A stretch of 64,000 bases of DNA from Orientallactaga sibirica (GCA_036365145.1 JAEOAD010001700.1:1-64000); one strand, 5' to 3'; numbered from the stretch's first letter, positions 24,823-38,260 are shown. The notes: a model not told the origin generated them from the letters alone. Program-made: numbers and translations.

Positions 24823-25078
24823 TTTACTTTTCTTTTTTTATTATTTGAGATAGACACAGAGAGAGAGAGACAGAGAGGAAGAGGCAGAGAGAGAGAGAAT
24901 GTGTGTGACAGCGGCCTCTCAGCTGCTGTGAACGAATTCCAGATGTGTGCGCCCCCTTGTGAGCAAGCGTGCTTGCGTCACTTTACGTCTGGCTAAACGT
25001 GGGACCTGGAGATCGATTGGGCATTCTTGGGCTTGGCAAGCAGGTGCCTTAACTGCTAAGCCATCCCTCCAGCCCTGA
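24823..25078 (-). repeat. DIP-like SINE, well preserved
   Basis: GA-rich tail, agcggcctctcagctgctgt, ctaaacgtgggacctggaga, gccatccctccagccc; directly abuts the B1 above. Confidence 0.93.
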
Positions 25079-25659
25079 AGATTTACTTTTGAAACAGGGT
25101 GGCTAAGAAACTCTGGTGTGAGCAATCTTACTTTATAGGAGACTGTAGATTTCTGTGATTGAAATCATCCCTTCACTACATAGACAATGTCAAGTACTAC
25201 GACTTTTTTAAAAAAACACACTATTAACACTACAAATAAATGTAAATTCTACTAATCCCCATTTTCACTAAACAGCGTTATTGTATTTGACTTTTATGTT
25301 TGCCATTGGAAGAGGCCAAATTCCTAAAGACATAATCCCATTAGATTACTGTACAATCACTTTTTTTTTTACATTTCAAATACATTAAACATTCTCCAAT
25401 AAGTTAAAAGCATCCAAAAACACATGATTAGATATGATTTTGATAGAAAATAAAAGTTAATGACAAACTGAGAGTCAAATTTTCTGAGGAATTTGGTAGT
25501 ATATGGCTACACACTGTATTTATTTTACTTGAATTTGCTTTTACAAGCTAATTGCACATTTTAGACTGAGATTATATGAAGGGTAGCAATTTCATAATTA
25601 GGAAGGCCTTTCAGTATTCTGCCTTAATATTTATTAAACTCTATGACTCAGCAATTACT

Positions 25660-25845
25660 TTTTCTTTTCTTTCTTTTTTTTTTTTTTTGTTTTGCTTTTC
25701 AAAGTAGGGTCTTTCTCTAGTCCAGACAGACCTGTAATTTATTTACTATATAGTCTTAAACTGTCCTCAAACTCACAGCAATCATCCTACCTTCGACCTC
25801 CCAAGTGCTGGGATTAAAGTTATGTAAAACCATGTGCAGCAAATT
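25660..25845 (-). repeat. B1-type SINE
   Basis: Poly(T), cagacagacctgtaatttat, caagtgctgggattaaag. Confidence 0.75.
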
Positions 25846-27999
25846 TGGCAGTTTCCAAGTTGATTCTGCAAATAGGAGAGAACAGAATCAAATGGTGAAA
25901 CCCTACTAGAAGTGGACCCTCTGGCATTGACAAGATCAGGTTGATAAATGACTGTGGAAATTTTATTTAATCAGCTGTCCAGACCTCAGGCCAAATGAGT
26001 TAAATGACATTCATTATGAGAGATACTCAAGAACCAGTATTTCAGACTTGTTTGAGTGGTATAAATGTGCATTAACATTTCAGAACTATTAGTGCAGGCA
26101 TTATCAAACTTATTAGAATCTTCTAGAAGGCTTGAAAAAAAAAACAGAGTTCAGCACCTGACTCCCAAAATCAAGGATTAAGATCAATTGAACTCAGATG
26201 GAACCAGAGAATTTATATTTGTAAGAAATTTCCTGGTAGTGCTGATCCTTATGTCACTGGTCCAAAGACCATAATTCTAAAATCACTTATTTAAGGAACT
26301 CATACATATATTTGATTTTATCTTATATGCACTTTCTGACAATTATGTTTATATATCTAAGGTGATTTAAAATACAATTATTCATACAAAATTTTCCCAT
26401 CTCCAAATTATAGCATTAAAATAAAGGAATTTTATGATTGATTAAACATAAGAATGTTTCCTAGACATATTTTATCTATCATAAAATTTATAGCAAGAAT
26501 CAATATAGTTGTTTATTATAACTCTTAATATTTTTTGTCTTGTTCTTCATTCTAAGTATTTCATCTTAATTTTCCTTTAGCAACATTGTACTTATCCAAA
26601 GAGTTAAATTTTAGAGATTACCAAAAGTTTGTTTTCATACTGGAAGAAAAGTCAGTACGAAAGAAATAAAATCCATTAAGATTGGCAAAGCTAATATTGC
26701 TTCACGTTATGGATGCTGGTCTTTAAATAGTTGAAGTTTTTCTCCTACAATTGTAATCTTGCTTGTAAATATGATTTTAAATTTATTCTACACAATTAAG
26801 AGTCAAGAATGTCATAAAAGGAATTGGCAAGGATAAGGCAAAAAGAAGAGGAGAGGGGACAGGGAGGGGGAGAGGGAATGGTAGAAAAGAGAGGGAGAGG
26901 AAGGAAAGGGAGAAGGGGGATGAAGACAGCAATGTACTAACATTTGTTAAAATAATGGAAACTATATAAGTATAATACTGTTCTAGTTTGTAATAAACAC
27001 TGCCTGCATAAAAGATCAATAAGGAGCTTTAACCAGTATAGAACTTACATGAATGTTATAATTGCAAATCTGTGTTCAGCTACTCTATTTTTCCTTAATA
27101 CATCTTGGCAGATGTGAAGACTTATATTACCCAATCTATGGATGGGTCCAATCCATTGTGGGATTACATTATATTCAGCACTTTCTCTCTCTTAGTAGCA
27201 ACAAAATAGAGATTCTAGGAATTAGATGTGGGAAAAGGAATGCGTACTTATGTTTCCCTCTACTTTTCACTCATCTAGTATTAGCTCTTCAGAAAGGGAT
27301 GAGAGAGGAGGAAATGTGTGACATCTCTCAAATCAGACCTAAATGGAAACCTTTATGCTTCCTGAACATCAAACACCTTTGACAAATGAAGGATGCAGCT
27401 CTCTGCAGAGGCACAGGTGTCAAACCTTCAGAAAACCTAAAATCTCATCCACTTTCAGATTCCTGTCCTCATTACTCTTAGGCCCCTCCTTCTTTCCTTG
27501 TCCTCTCCTGCAGGTCTCCTTCCTGTCTACATTCTACTTTTCTTCCTTATTCTTAGTTCTCTTCTCTGTCCTTTATTCAGTGCACCATGGGATATTGTCT
27601 ACAATTAAAGAAGTTGTCAATAAGTAAATAAATGAATAAAGCAATGGCAGGTCAATTTTTTTTTTTACTTTGGAACATTAAAAATTTTCATTTGTAACTT
27701 AATTTTCCAATGAATCCAGGAACAGAACATACTTGATTCCTTTCACGTGATAAAAATATTAAAACAATGATTGCACACTCAAACACAGTGATGACTTGAT
27801 AGTTCATTTTCTTTTTGCACCTTAGAGAAATAAGAATTGTTGAATTTTACCCCAAACTTTTTCTTTTTACTTCATCATCAGATTTAGAAGCTCAATAACA
27901 TTCAGTTTAGAAATTCATGGGAATTCATGATATCTAGGTTATTTGTTTTCTGTTTTTAAATTACTTCTTGGTTATCATGAAAAGGAAATATTTTGTTCT

Positions 28000-28600
28000 T
28001 TGTGTAACAAGTTCATATACTTATCATTATACATTGTTCTCATTCAATGCCCACTGCTAGTCCTCCATGCCATTCTCACTGTTACCTTGTCTTCTTCCTA
28101 TTAACTTTCCATTTTGATTTTGTGACTTTTATATTCCATTATCTTCTCTTGTTTGTCTTGCCCTCCACTTATACCTTTTCCTTCCTTCTCATAGTCCCCT
28201 TTCCATTTTTTTGCCCTACATGCACACATCAATGTAGATTCTGCATGTGAGACAAAAATATGGAAGATTTTTTTGAGTCTGATTTATTATATTTAACATA
28301 ATGAACTCTTGTCTTTATATTTTTAAATTTTGTGCCTGATATTTATTACTTCTTGCAATGTACTAAGTTAAAGTTTTGGATGTTCTTATATTTCTAATAC
28401 CTTGAAGACCATCATTAAGCTATTTATTGGAAATCCTTCAGATATTTTGGGTTGAAACTTATTTTATCAGATATCAGAAATAGAATAATTATTCAATGAT
28501 TTCCTGGCTTTTAGAGTTTCTTATGAGAGATTTATCATTTTAGTATATTGCCATTTATATATAAGTTGGTGTTTTCTCATACATATTTTACTTTTTTCAA
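28000..28600 (-). mobile_element. Old L1 fragment
   Basis: AT-rich text with L1-like words in reverse (gtgagacaaaaatatgg, tatttaacataatgaactct, ttttatcagatatcagaaa). Highly diverged and not aligned. Confidence 0.4.
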
Positions 28601-28859
28601 AAAGAGAAAACAAAACAAAAATAAATAGGTAAAATATTTATGGTGATATAAACACCAAGACTTAGAGCATCTGAAGTAACAGCTTAAAACCTCCCAAATC
28701 TAGGGAAATATTTGCACATCCAAAGCAAGAGGCACTTAGAGCACTGGATAAAAGCCTGTATTGCATGCCTCTACTGGCCAAACTTATCTAAAGTCTGTGG
28801 GCTGGGCAGGTTCTCTTACCCACCTGGACTCCTTCCTAGGTAAGAAAGAATGTTTTAGC

Positions 28860-29600
28860 TGAGGGCTGTCTCCAAGTGCATCAGCAGTAGTGGAAGCACC
28901 CACAGCCTGGAGATCTGCACAGACAGAGCTGTTTGTATTTTCCCAGCACTATAGCAGCATTACTGACCTTGATACAGATATGGCTATGCATATGATGAAG
29001 GACACTGGAATTTCTCAGCTCTTGGACTCTGTGGTGAATCTTCATTACAGACAGGAAGATCCAGGTGTTGGTCTATTTACAGACCTCAGGGCTATCAAAC
29101 TCCAGTTGATGAGTTCTGATCCCAGCACCATTATCAGGGTTCTTTCATGTGATCTTCAATGTCTGAGTCCATGCTCCTGCCGTGTGAACTTTATGGCTTC
29201 TCAAACCAGCCTTCCTGCTCTCCATAATTGATTCCAAATGCTATCTCTCACTCTGGGGCATTGAAAAGTTGAATTAAACATCCTGATTTGTGACTTCCCC
29301 CTGTTCACAGACCCCAAGGATAGTGAAATTCTAAACAGTAGGTTCCCTCTCAAGATGGCACCTGACCATAAACCCATGAGCTAGGGTGTTTCCACAGCTG
29401 ACCAATTCCACCAGAGAAGTAACTTTGTCTGTAAAACCTAAATCTTGGTTTGAAACTTATCAGAACTGTAGGTTTGACCTGCCATGTGATTGTGAGTCTC
29501 TTTTCAACAGGATAGCCTGGCTAACTTTGAATGAAGCTTCTGCTTCCCCTCCTGAACCAAGCTTGGCTTTCTCCTTTTAGGTGCATTGCCCTTTAATTTC
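28860..29600. other. Unclassified moderately GC-rich block
   Basis: Stands out from its AT-rich surroundings. It contains an uninterrupted + frame of 113 codons (28890-29231) with no motif that I recognise, and a second of 64 codons (29386-29580). It could be an old retroelement or pseudogene; no splice or poly(A) evidence settles it. Confidence 0.3.
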
Positions 29601-31264
29601 TCTGCACTTTTCAGCTGTCTCTTTACTACTTTTGTGGATATCCTGAGTTCCTTTGCTCTTTCTTTGAAATAGAGTCTAATTTTTCTTATCCTGACACTTC
29701 TCTTTCACTGTATCACCTAGAGACCACTTCTTGTTCACCATTTTACCTATATTTCAGGTTGTTCTCTTAATGCCTCATGTATTTAGACTGCTACCAATCA
29801 CTAGCTCTTTCTTCTAATCTATATACAGAATGAAAGGGCAAGTCCACTTCCTGAGAACCATGCAATCATTTTCCTCAGACCCACACAGAAGTCCAACAAT
29901 AATTCACATGAAATCCTTCCTCTTCAATCTGTGGATTCTGCACTGGGCTGACCCCACTGGTCTCTTGTAAGCTTCCCCCTTGTAATTTTCTCCTGTTACA
30001 TAGAATGGTTACAAGAACTTAAAAAATGTAAAGGTATTTGTTCACTTAACTATTTTTTTCATTTTAATCCCCTTCTCACATTTCCTCTTCTACTGAGCAA
30101 GTTGTTATCTGCATCCTAGTGTACACAGACATGCACATGCTTATTTAATGTGTGGGACCAGAGAAACTAAAAGAAAAGTCCATTTGTCCCCAGCATATAA
30201 AAGAAAACTAATCCACCAAGTGTTGGGTGGCCAAGGTACAGAATGGCTTAGACTGTGAAAAGCATTGGGGCTTAGTCCTACTAATTCCTACTTGTCTGTT
30301 CTGAGTATCACAGATGTCAGGGGTTGGCAGAAATGTTGCCAAATCAGCCCATTTCCATTACAAGAATACTTCTGAATCTTGTCCTAGAGATGCTTGCTCA
30401 GCCTTTGTTTCAAAATATTTTCAGTGCCAAAACCTGGACATTTCACACAGTAGTTAATTTTATTGTGGGGCACTAACTTTTTATGGAGCTTTTAGTAGCC
30501 TTCCTAAAGGTGTATGAAGTGATTATTTTCATGGGTGCTTCATAGTCTGAAACTGTCACTTTGTGTAAGAATACCTCTTAACAGAACTAAAGATAGCACT
30601 ATGTCCAACAAACCCTTCTCTTTCTTCAGGTGTGTGCCACTTCCTTCATTATTTATTTATAGAATCACCATGGTCCTATAGTATCAGAGTCATGCTCCAC
30701 CAATTGCTCTGCTGAGCATTCACTTGTATTTCTAGGACTTTACTATAACTCATGACCTAAAATGGAAATTGGTGTCCATTGGGCACAGAGTTCTAGTTTT
30801 AAAGATCAATTTTTTCCAGAGTTTTGTTGTACAACAAAATAGTTAACCTTCTGAACTGTGTACTAAAAATAATTGAAATAGTAAATTTTATGTGCTTTTA
30901 GGGGAATTAAAAATTAAATTAAAACAATTAAATTTTAGGAGAATTAATAAGTAGCAAATCCATAGTCAAGAATTAAAAAGACTCCACGATCTTTATGTGA
31001 TCTTCCCATAGTAGATTATGCTGAGCTAATAATAACTTCCATAATTTGGGTTCTAGGCCTCTGTTAAGGTGGATTTTGCCAACAACAAATTTGTTTCATA
31101 CTTGTAATAATGAGATTCTAGTTAATTAAAATACCTAAACTGAATCCAAGTGTGCTGGTATGCACTTGTTATCCCAAATAATGGAGAAAAGGGACGAAGG
31201 TGCATGAATCTTAGTTGTGGTAGTTCTTGCCTAGAATAAATGAGGTCCAAAGTGGGATTCCCAA

Positions 31265-31425
31265 CACCAGATAAACTAAGAAATGTGCCACACACCTGTA
31301 AACCCAGCCCTCAGGAGATTAGATGGTAGAAAATCCAAAGTTCAAGGTCCTCTTCATCTATATAGCAAGTTGGAGGTTAGCCTGAGCTATATGACACTTT
31401 GTCTCAAAACCCAAAGAAATATAAT
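31265..31425 (+). repeat. Old B1-related SINE
   Basis: ccacacacctgtaaacccag, tagcctgagctatatgacac, ttgtctcaaaacccaaag. Confidence 0.6.
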
Positions 31426-31569
31426 GTAAATTAATATGCCTAAGATTTTTAAATAAACTGAGCCATGTCTCTGTGTAATATATGTTCATGCTTCTAACTT
31501 CAGAGTTACTTTTCAAATTGGAAAGTCTTGGGTTTTTATTCTATGCATTTCAGTGTATGTTTTAAAATT

Positions 31570-31800
31570 TTTTTTTAAATTATTTTTATTTAAGAGACAG
31601 GGTCTGAGATACAGACAGAGGGAGAGGAGACAGATTTGAGTACTTAGCTGCTATGTGTTCAGATGTTTGTGCCTGGGCAACTCATTGTGATCTTTTCAAC
31701 TTTGCATCTGGCTAAATGTGGGACCTGGAGTTGGAACTGCTGGAGATTGGAACCAGCATTCTTAGGCTTGCACTTAACCTATGCCATCTCTCCAGCCCTC
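31570..31800 (-). repeat. DIP-like SINE
   Basis: ttttatttaagagacagggt, ctaaatgtgggacctggag, gccatctctccagccc, with an internal duplication of the ttggaac word. Confidence 0.85.
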
Positions 31801-31899
31801 AGTGTATGTTTTGAGTGAAGTGTTCTCTATGCTGTAGTCCTACAACTCTTGACCTCCCTGCAGTGTTGAATCCATCATTTACTACATTAGATATATCTA

Positions 31900-32045
31900 C
31901 CTATTTTTTGTAGGGTCTCACTCTGGTCCAGGATGACCTGGAATTAACTATGTAGTCTCAGGGTGGCCTCGAACTCTCAGCAATTCTCCTACCTCTGCCT
32001 CCCAGGTGCTGGGATTAAAGGCGTGCGCCACCATGCCTGGCCTCT
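31900..32045 (-). repeat. B1-type SINE
   Basis: gtagggtctcactctggtcc, ctgggattaaaggcgtgcgc, caccatgcctggcc. Confidence 0.93.
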
Positions 32046-32289
32046 ACCTATTTTTTGTCCAACCCAAGAGCATGATTCCTATGTGCCAGCACATAACTGG
32101 AGATAGCTATTAAATGGGGTCCAGCACAAAATCATCAACTTACTAAAAACAGAACAAATGTTTTTGTGTGATTTTTATTTCATAAGTCATTTTCAAGGTT
32201 CTCTAACATAAATTTCATAGATGACAATTTGATGTCACAATGTCAATAAGTTGTACATATCTAGTAATTAATTACTTCATAGTAACTAT

Positions 32290-32880
32290 TTTAGTTACCT
32301 TCTCATTGTTGTGATAAAGCACCTGAACAAAAGCAGCTGAAGGGAGGAAAATTTTTGTTTTTGTTTTTAATTTTGGCTTATAGTCTCAAGAGTAATCTCC
32401 ATGACATGACATGAGCAAAGGCTGGACATCACTTCTGCCACAGCAATGACATGAGCAAAGGCTGTACATCACATCTAGCCAGAGCAAGTGGACAGTAGTA
32501 GCAGGCTTGATGTGAGTTACAGCCCCACTCTGGCAGCCTACTACGAGATGTCCTGTCCAGAGACAAGCTGTCATTGGTCACCAAGGGACCTCAAAGATTA
32601 AAGCCCCTAAAACACTTCCTGAATAAAACACACCTCCCCACTTTCACCCAACTCCCAAGTCTGTGTCTCGTGACTCAAGTCTCCCCCTCGGCAGAGACCC
32701 TATTGCCTGAGCTGGCCTGGGGGACCAACCCGCGGGAGCTGGGTTACAACACCTCTAAGCCTACACTCAATAACACACCTCCTCAAGCAAGTCTCTGCCT
32801 CTCATATTGCCATTAACTGGGGGCCAAGCATTCAAAACCCATAAGAACATGGGAGAATATGATTCAAACCAACACAGGAA
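32290..32880 (-). repeat. Rodent ERVL-type LTR
   Basis: gttaccttctcattgttgtg with aaagcacctgaacaaaagca, ttttggcttatagtctcaag, and the later ccataagaacatgggag. Same family as 2453-2990 by eye. An internal repeat of 'atgacatgagcaaaggctg' occurs at 32406 and 32448. Confidence 0.45.
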
Positions 32881-33937
32881 CACATGGATAAATTGTGTGG
32901 AAAACGGATCCAGTAGTTCAAATGCAGTCAATGTAATATTGATTTACCATTCGTCCACCTAAAGTTATCATTTTTCATGTGTGATATTTTCATTATTGTG
33001 AGAATATTTCTCAAAATATTGCTAAAATGTAAGAGTTTTCTCTTCATGGTATCTTTATGATATATCTTTGTTACATAATGAAGTGTTTTTTTCAAGTTGC
33101 CTTAATAATTATGACAAAAGGCTCTAATAAGTTTTATGTAAATGATGGTCAGAGATTTAGATAAACTTCACCTTCCCGTGGATTCAAAATTTCCTCATTT
33201 CATATTATTAACATTTTTCCATTTTTATTTATCTTTCTCCTCTTTCAATAGCTGAAAAGTCATTGTCAATATTCTCAGATTTAAAACTGTTTTGTTCTTT
33301 ATTATTTGTTTGGCAACTTGTCTATCAATTGGAAGTTAATTTATGGTAATTAAGTGCCTTTTCTTTTCATTCTGTCATTTGGAGATTTAATTTTCTCTCT
33401 GATCTTGTTGATCACTCTTCATTCTGACAATAATTATTTTAAAATTTTGAAACCCAAAGAAAGTGAGACAGTCATTTCTCTAGTTGTACCATGAAGAATT
33501 ATGCTTTATATTTTAAAGTGTTTTCTTTCCTTTTGCTTCAGGTGTTTATATATATAGCATTCTCGTTATCTTTGCTAAAAAATGATATTCAATCCCTTGC
33601 TACATTTTGCTTTTGTTATCCTCATATGTATGTGGCATGATTTTTGCATTTTTCTTTTGTTACAGCTCCCTCTTATGAATAAGGCTCTTTCTGAAGCAAG
33701 TGGGAGGCTAGGCATATATTCTGAAAGCCACAGGCAGGAATTTGAAAAAGCAAATTTTAGTTGTTTTGTTGAGTGCTGGGTTTCTCCACTTTCTTGCTCA
33801 ATAATCAGCATCATACACAATGCTCACTGCAAGTGAGGACCTCCAAACTCTCACCAACCTACGCCCTTCAAAGATTCCTGCAAGCCTGGGGCAGAGTTCA
33901 AGAATCAGGATTTTGGGGAAAGTACCTCCTAGGATGA

Positions 33938-34473
33938 TGTATTAGTCAGGGTTCTCTAGAGGAACAGAATGGACAGAATGAATCATATTAAAAGGGGAGT
34001 TATTGGATTAGCTTACACAGTCCAGCAATAGCAGGTTGCAGGTCCGAGAGTGAAGAAACCCGGTAGCTGCTCAGTGCATGAGGCTGGAGGCCTCAGCAGT
34101 CCCAATCCGGCACTGAAGGCCTGGAGGCTTCCTGGAGAGACGCTGCTCTTCAGTCCACCCTGGTCTTCAGTCCACACTGGAGAGCAGCAACACCAAGCAG
34201 CAGGTACCAAGCAGAAAACACCAAGCAGCTAGTAGCACCGGCAGCCAGGTGGGGGAGAGAGAGCCTTTCTTCCCAGAGCTAATTTTTTTTATCAACCAGC
34301 CCCCTCCTCCAGAGGGCCGCCCATTCTGGGCCGCCCACTCTGGGGAAGGCTTACCCCTGGGGAAGGATTCTTCCTTTAGTTAATCCTTCCTAGAGGCAGC
34401 CTCAGAAACACACTTATGAGGAATGTCTGTGGATTCCTAAACAAATCAATTTGACACAAACTTAACCATCACA
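33938..34473 (-). repeat. ERVL copy A, 3' LTR
   Basis: Read on the - strand it runs TGTGATGGTTAAG ... CCTGACTAATACA, with canonical TG/CA ends and the opening typical of ERVL (MLT2/MT2-like) LTRs; 536 bp. About 90% similar by eye to the partial LTR at 38889-39351. A poly(A)-signal position that reads AATAAA in the other copy is AATAAC here. Confidence 0.88.
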
Positions 34474-34488
34474 AGTCCACCCCTTGTC
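34474..34488 (-). other. Probable polypurine tract of ERVL copy A
   Basis: On the - strand GACAAGGGGTGGACT lies directly upstream of the 3' LTR, where the plus-strand primer of a retroelement is expected. Confidence 0.55.
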
Positions 34489-34788
34489 AACTTGACACCA
34501 AACCATATATCTTTACATTCTATTTACCACACAAATGAAGACAGTAACAAGGTCATAATTCCACCTAACATGATATAACTATCCCTCAGCACAACAGGAA
34601 ATGCACAATCATCCCCCTCATCACACAAAGCAAGTTCCTTGAGGAAGGCTTAGTCTCATATAACAAGTCAAATATAAACTCAACAGTGGTTAACTAGCAA
34701 TATGATCTTAATCAGTATTAATTACCTAATAGAGAAGTAGAGGAAGAGCAAAACATCTTAATATTGGTATACATATGTACAAACACTC

Positions 34789-35300
34789 TTAACAAGGTAA
34801 GACAGGAACACTCATGGCAATTACAGACCACGTTTTTGTAGGCTGGTCCCGTGGCCTTAGCTGGTATTTGTTACTGCCTTCTACTACCCATTCAGTATTT
34901 CCTCCACCTTCAGCAAGCACCTCAGCAGGTCTTGGTTCTTTACCTGGAAGGGTGACCCATACCTTCATTCCTGAAGGATCTGGGCCACTTATCACACTGC
35001 CTTGATTGGGTTGTTGCAGTTGTCCATTGACTTTGATAACAGGGCATGGTAACACCAAGAGATGCCCTAGAGAAAAACCGGCACTCCAGACATACTCTTC
35101 AAGTTTACCTCCATTGTGGAGGAGCAGTTCAATTTCCCACCCCCTGGTAGTCTGGATCAATCACCCTGCTAACACTGTAACTCCTTTCTCAGCCTGTGCA
35201 CTCAAGGGCATCAGAATTAGCCCAAAGTGGCCAGGGGGAAATCTCAGCTTCCAGTTCAATGGAATGTTCTTTGTGCCTCCCAAGCCTCCCCCTCTGGAAC
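34789..35300 (-). pseudogene. ERVL copy A dUTPase remnant (3' end of pol)
   Basis: The longest open piece (34789-35160, 123 codons) carries the C-terminal half of a retroviral dUTPase-like domain: a degraded motif III, the W-S-A-G-x-x-x-G-H segment and PCPVIKVNG, then a Pro/Gly-rich tail. dUTPase removes dUTP and is encoded downstream of integrase in ERVL elements. In copy A the motif III Asp/Gly region is mutated, while copy B keeps DPDYQGEI at the same place. Upstream frames are broken, so this is inactive by inspection. It is antisense to LRP1B. Confidence 0.75.
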
Positions 35301-36110
35301 CAAGACCTCTAGGCCAGCAGAACATAAGGTTGGGTACAGTACAGGAAGCAAAAAGCTGGCTAATGGGTCACTTGGGGTGATGGTAAGTGGTACCATTCCC
35401 ATTTCCACCCCTTGATTCCTGGACCTGTGAATCTGGGCTATAGGAGAAACAGCACCATATATAGGATGCTGATTCAGAGCATATACAGCCTGCTGGAGGA
35501 CACTCCCCAGCCCTCCAAGCTATTGCCACCTAGTTGGTGCAGTAGCTGTTTCTTTAAAAGGCCATTCCACCACTCTATCAAGCCAGCTGCTTCAGGGTGG
35601 TGGGGCACATGTTAAGACCAGTGAATTCCATGATCTTGAGCCACTGCTGTACTTCCTTGGCTGTGAAGTGAGTTCCTTGGTCAGAAGCAATGCTGTGTGG
35701 AATTCCATGATGGTGGATAAGGCATTCTGTAAGCCCATGGATAGTAGTTTTGGCAGAAGCATTGCATGCAGGAAAAGCAAATGCATACCCAGAATAAGTG
35801 TCTATTCCAGTAAAGGACAAAACGCTGCCCTTTCCATGATGGAAGAGGTCCAGTATAGTCAACTTGCTACCAAGTTGCTGGCTGGTCACCCCGTGGAATA
35901 CTACCATATAGGGGGCTCAGAGTTGGTCTCTGCTGCTGGCAGATTTGGCACTCAGCAGCAGCCGTAGCCAGGTCAGCCTTAGTTAGTGGAAGTCCATGTT
36001 GTTGGGCCCATGCATAACCTGCATCCCTGCCACCATGGCCACTTTGTTCATGGGCCCATTGGGCAATGACAGGGGTGACTGAGGAAAGAGGTTGACCACT
36101 GTCCACAGAA
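35300..36110 (-). pseudogene. ERVL copy A integrase remnant
   Basis: Integrase joins retroviral cDNA to host DNA. The N-terminal zinc-binding region is at about 35960-36080 (WAHEQSGHGG, then C-x-x-C in AECQIC). The catalytic core is in a shifted frame at 35578-35907, with the first Asp in GIDTYSG and the second in SDQGTHF. The distal Glu region lies in a further shifted frame, so no single frame spans the protein. Confidence 0.8.
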
Positions 36111-36159
36111 CGGGTCAGCTTATCTATTTGATTATTAAAGTCCTCCTCTGATGAGGTCA

Positions 36160-36960
36160 CCTTCTGATGAGCATTAACATGGGACACAAGTATCTTTATA
36201 TCCTTTGCCCATTCAGAGAGCTCTATCCACATACATCTTCCCCAAATGTCCTTTTCACCAATTTTCCAATCATGCTCCTTCCATGTCCCGGACCATCCTG
36301 CCAAACCATTGGCCACAGCCCAGGAATCAGTGTATAACCACACATCTGGCCATTTTTCTTTCCAAGCAAAATGCACAACCATGTGCACTGCCCATAGTTC
36401 TGCCCATTGTGAAGACTTCCCTTCACCACAGTCCTTCCAGAGTTGTCCCAGAAAGGGGCTGTAATGCTGCAGCTGTCCACTACTGGGGGGTGCCCGCATA
36501 ATATGCTGAACCATCTGTAAACCATGCCCTGGTCTTCTCCTCTTCAGTCAATTGATCATAGGGCACACCCCATGATGCCATAGGTGCATGCTTGGGGACA
36601 GAAGGCATTGAAACAGGAGTAGCAACCATAGGCATTTGGGCAACCTCCTCATGTAACTTACTTGTGCCTTCAGGGCCTGCTCAAGCCCGATCATGGATAT
36701 ACCACTTCCACTTGATGATGGACTGCTGCTGTGCACGTCCAACTTTATGGCCTGGTGGGTCAGATAACACCCAGCTCATAATGGGCAGTTCAGGTCGCAT
36801 AATAACTTGATGGCCCATTGTCAAGCGTTCAGTTTCTATTAAGGCCCAATAGCAAGCCAAGAGCTGTCTCTCAAAGGGAGAATAATTGTCTGCAGATGAT
36901 GGCAGGGCCTTGCTCCAGAATCCCAAGGGCCTCGGTGTGATTCACCTATGGGGCCTGCCA
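36160..36960 (-). pseudogene. ERVL copy A RNase H and connection remnant
   Basis: RNase H degrades the RNA of the RNA/DNA hybrid. Visible signatures are the catalytic Glu in SQWAELWAV, the Asp in LYTDSWAVANG and a HVNAHQK segment before the last acidic site. The upstream part (36681-36926) reads as RT connection domain (WSKALPSSADNYSPFE). Frames at 35867-36514 and 36681-36926 do not match, so frameshifts separate them. Confidence 0.8.
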
Positions 36961-37904
36961 AAGGCTCCAAACAGCATCCCTATCTGCCACTGACACCTCA
37001 AGTATCATTGGATCTGCTGGCTCATATGGCCCAAGTGGCAGAGCCGCCTGCACAGCAGCCTGGACCTGTTGAAGAGCCTTCTCTTGTTCTGGGCCCCATT
37101 GAAAACTAGTAGCTTTATGAGTCACTTGGTATATGGGACAGAGTAACACACCCAAGTGAGGAATGTGCTGTCTCAAAATCCAAATAGGCCCACTAGACGT
37201 TGTGCTTCTTTCTTAGTGGTAGGAGGGGCCAGGTGCAACAACTTATCCTTCACTTTAGAAGGAATGTCCCTGCATGCCCCACACCACTGAACTCCTAGAA
37301 ATTTCACGGAGGTGGAAGGTCCTTGAATTTTGGATGGATTTATTTCCCATCCCCTGATGCGCATATGCTGTACCAGCAACTCCAGAGTGGCTGCCACCTC
37401 CTGCTCATTCAATCCAATCAGCATAATGTCATCGATATAATGGACCAATGTGACACCTTGTGGAAGGCACAGGCGATCAAGATCCCTGCGAACTAAGCTA
37501 TGACACAGGGCTGGAGAGTTAATATAACCTTGAGGTAACACAGTAAATGTGTACTGCTGACCTTGCCAGCTGAAGGCAAATTGCTTCTGGTGGTCCTTAT
37601 GGACAGGTATGGAGAAGAAGGCATTTGCAAGATCAATAGCTGCATACCAGGTACCAGGAGATGTGTTAATCTGCTCAAGTAAAGAAACCACATCTGGTAC
37701 AGCAGCTGCAATTGGAGTCACCACCTGATTAAGTTTCCGATAATCCACTGTCATTCTCCAAGATCTGTCTGTCTTCTGAACAGGCCAAATAGGGGAGTTA
37801 AAGGGGGATGTGGTGGGAACCACCACCCCTGCATCCTTCAAGTCCTTTATAGTGGCATTAATCTCTGCAATTCCTCCAGGGATGCAATACTGTTTCTGGT
37901 TCAT
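36946..37904 (-). pseudogene. ERVL copy A reverse transcriptase remnant
   Basis: The best-preserved frame of the block: 243 codons (37173-37904) include the finger/palm motifs ([20 protein letters not shown]), the palm [11 protein letters not shown] and the active-site YIDD box. The thumb/connection continues at 36946-37176 in another frame (4-bp overlap). In retroviruses RT copies the RNA genome into DNA. Wording and domain order (RT, RNase H, IN, dUTPase) place it in ERVL, class III. A frameshift after the palm and the lack of an intact gag-pol make it a pseudogene. Confidence 0.9.
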
Positions 37905-37939
37905 TATTTTCCTTGGTAGAGGAGCTCAATGGCTTCCAT

Positions 37940-38260
37940 TTGGCCTTTCCAACCATAATGGCCCTCACCCCACAAGTCAAAGAACCAATATGGGGTTTTG
38001 CCAGCTCCTAAGTATATCTATCCCAATTATGCATTCTGGGACTGGGGAAATAACCACAGGATGAGTTCGGGGACCCACTGGACCTACTGTCAGTCTAACA
38101 TTTGCCAAAACTCCATTGATCACCTGACTTCCATAAGCACCTACTTTAACTGGAGGGCCACGATGCCGGTTAGGGTCTCCTGGAATCAATGTCAATTCAG
38201 AGCCAGTATCCAGTAAGCCCGAAAAGTCTGATTATTTCCTTTTCCCCAGTGTACAGTTAC
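37940..38260 (-). pseudogene. ERVL copy A protease remnant
   Basis: A retropepsin-like segment: the active-site Asp-Thr-Gly codons lie at 38202-38210 on the - strand, followed by ELTLIPG and, near the C-terminal end, an I-I-G-I-D-I-L helix motif. It lies between gag and RT as expected. Open from 37977 to 38195 and beyond, but not joined in frame to RT. Confidence 0.75.

Noticed and set aside
28890..29231. Extra LRP1B exon
   Set aside because: No cysteine pattern of LDLa, EGF or YWTD modules and no convincing AG/GT borders.
37173..37904. Domesticated reverse transcriptase gene
   Set aside because: The frame is long, but flanking pol domains are frameshifted and the piece ends where expected for a decayed ERVL; nothing indicates independent expression.
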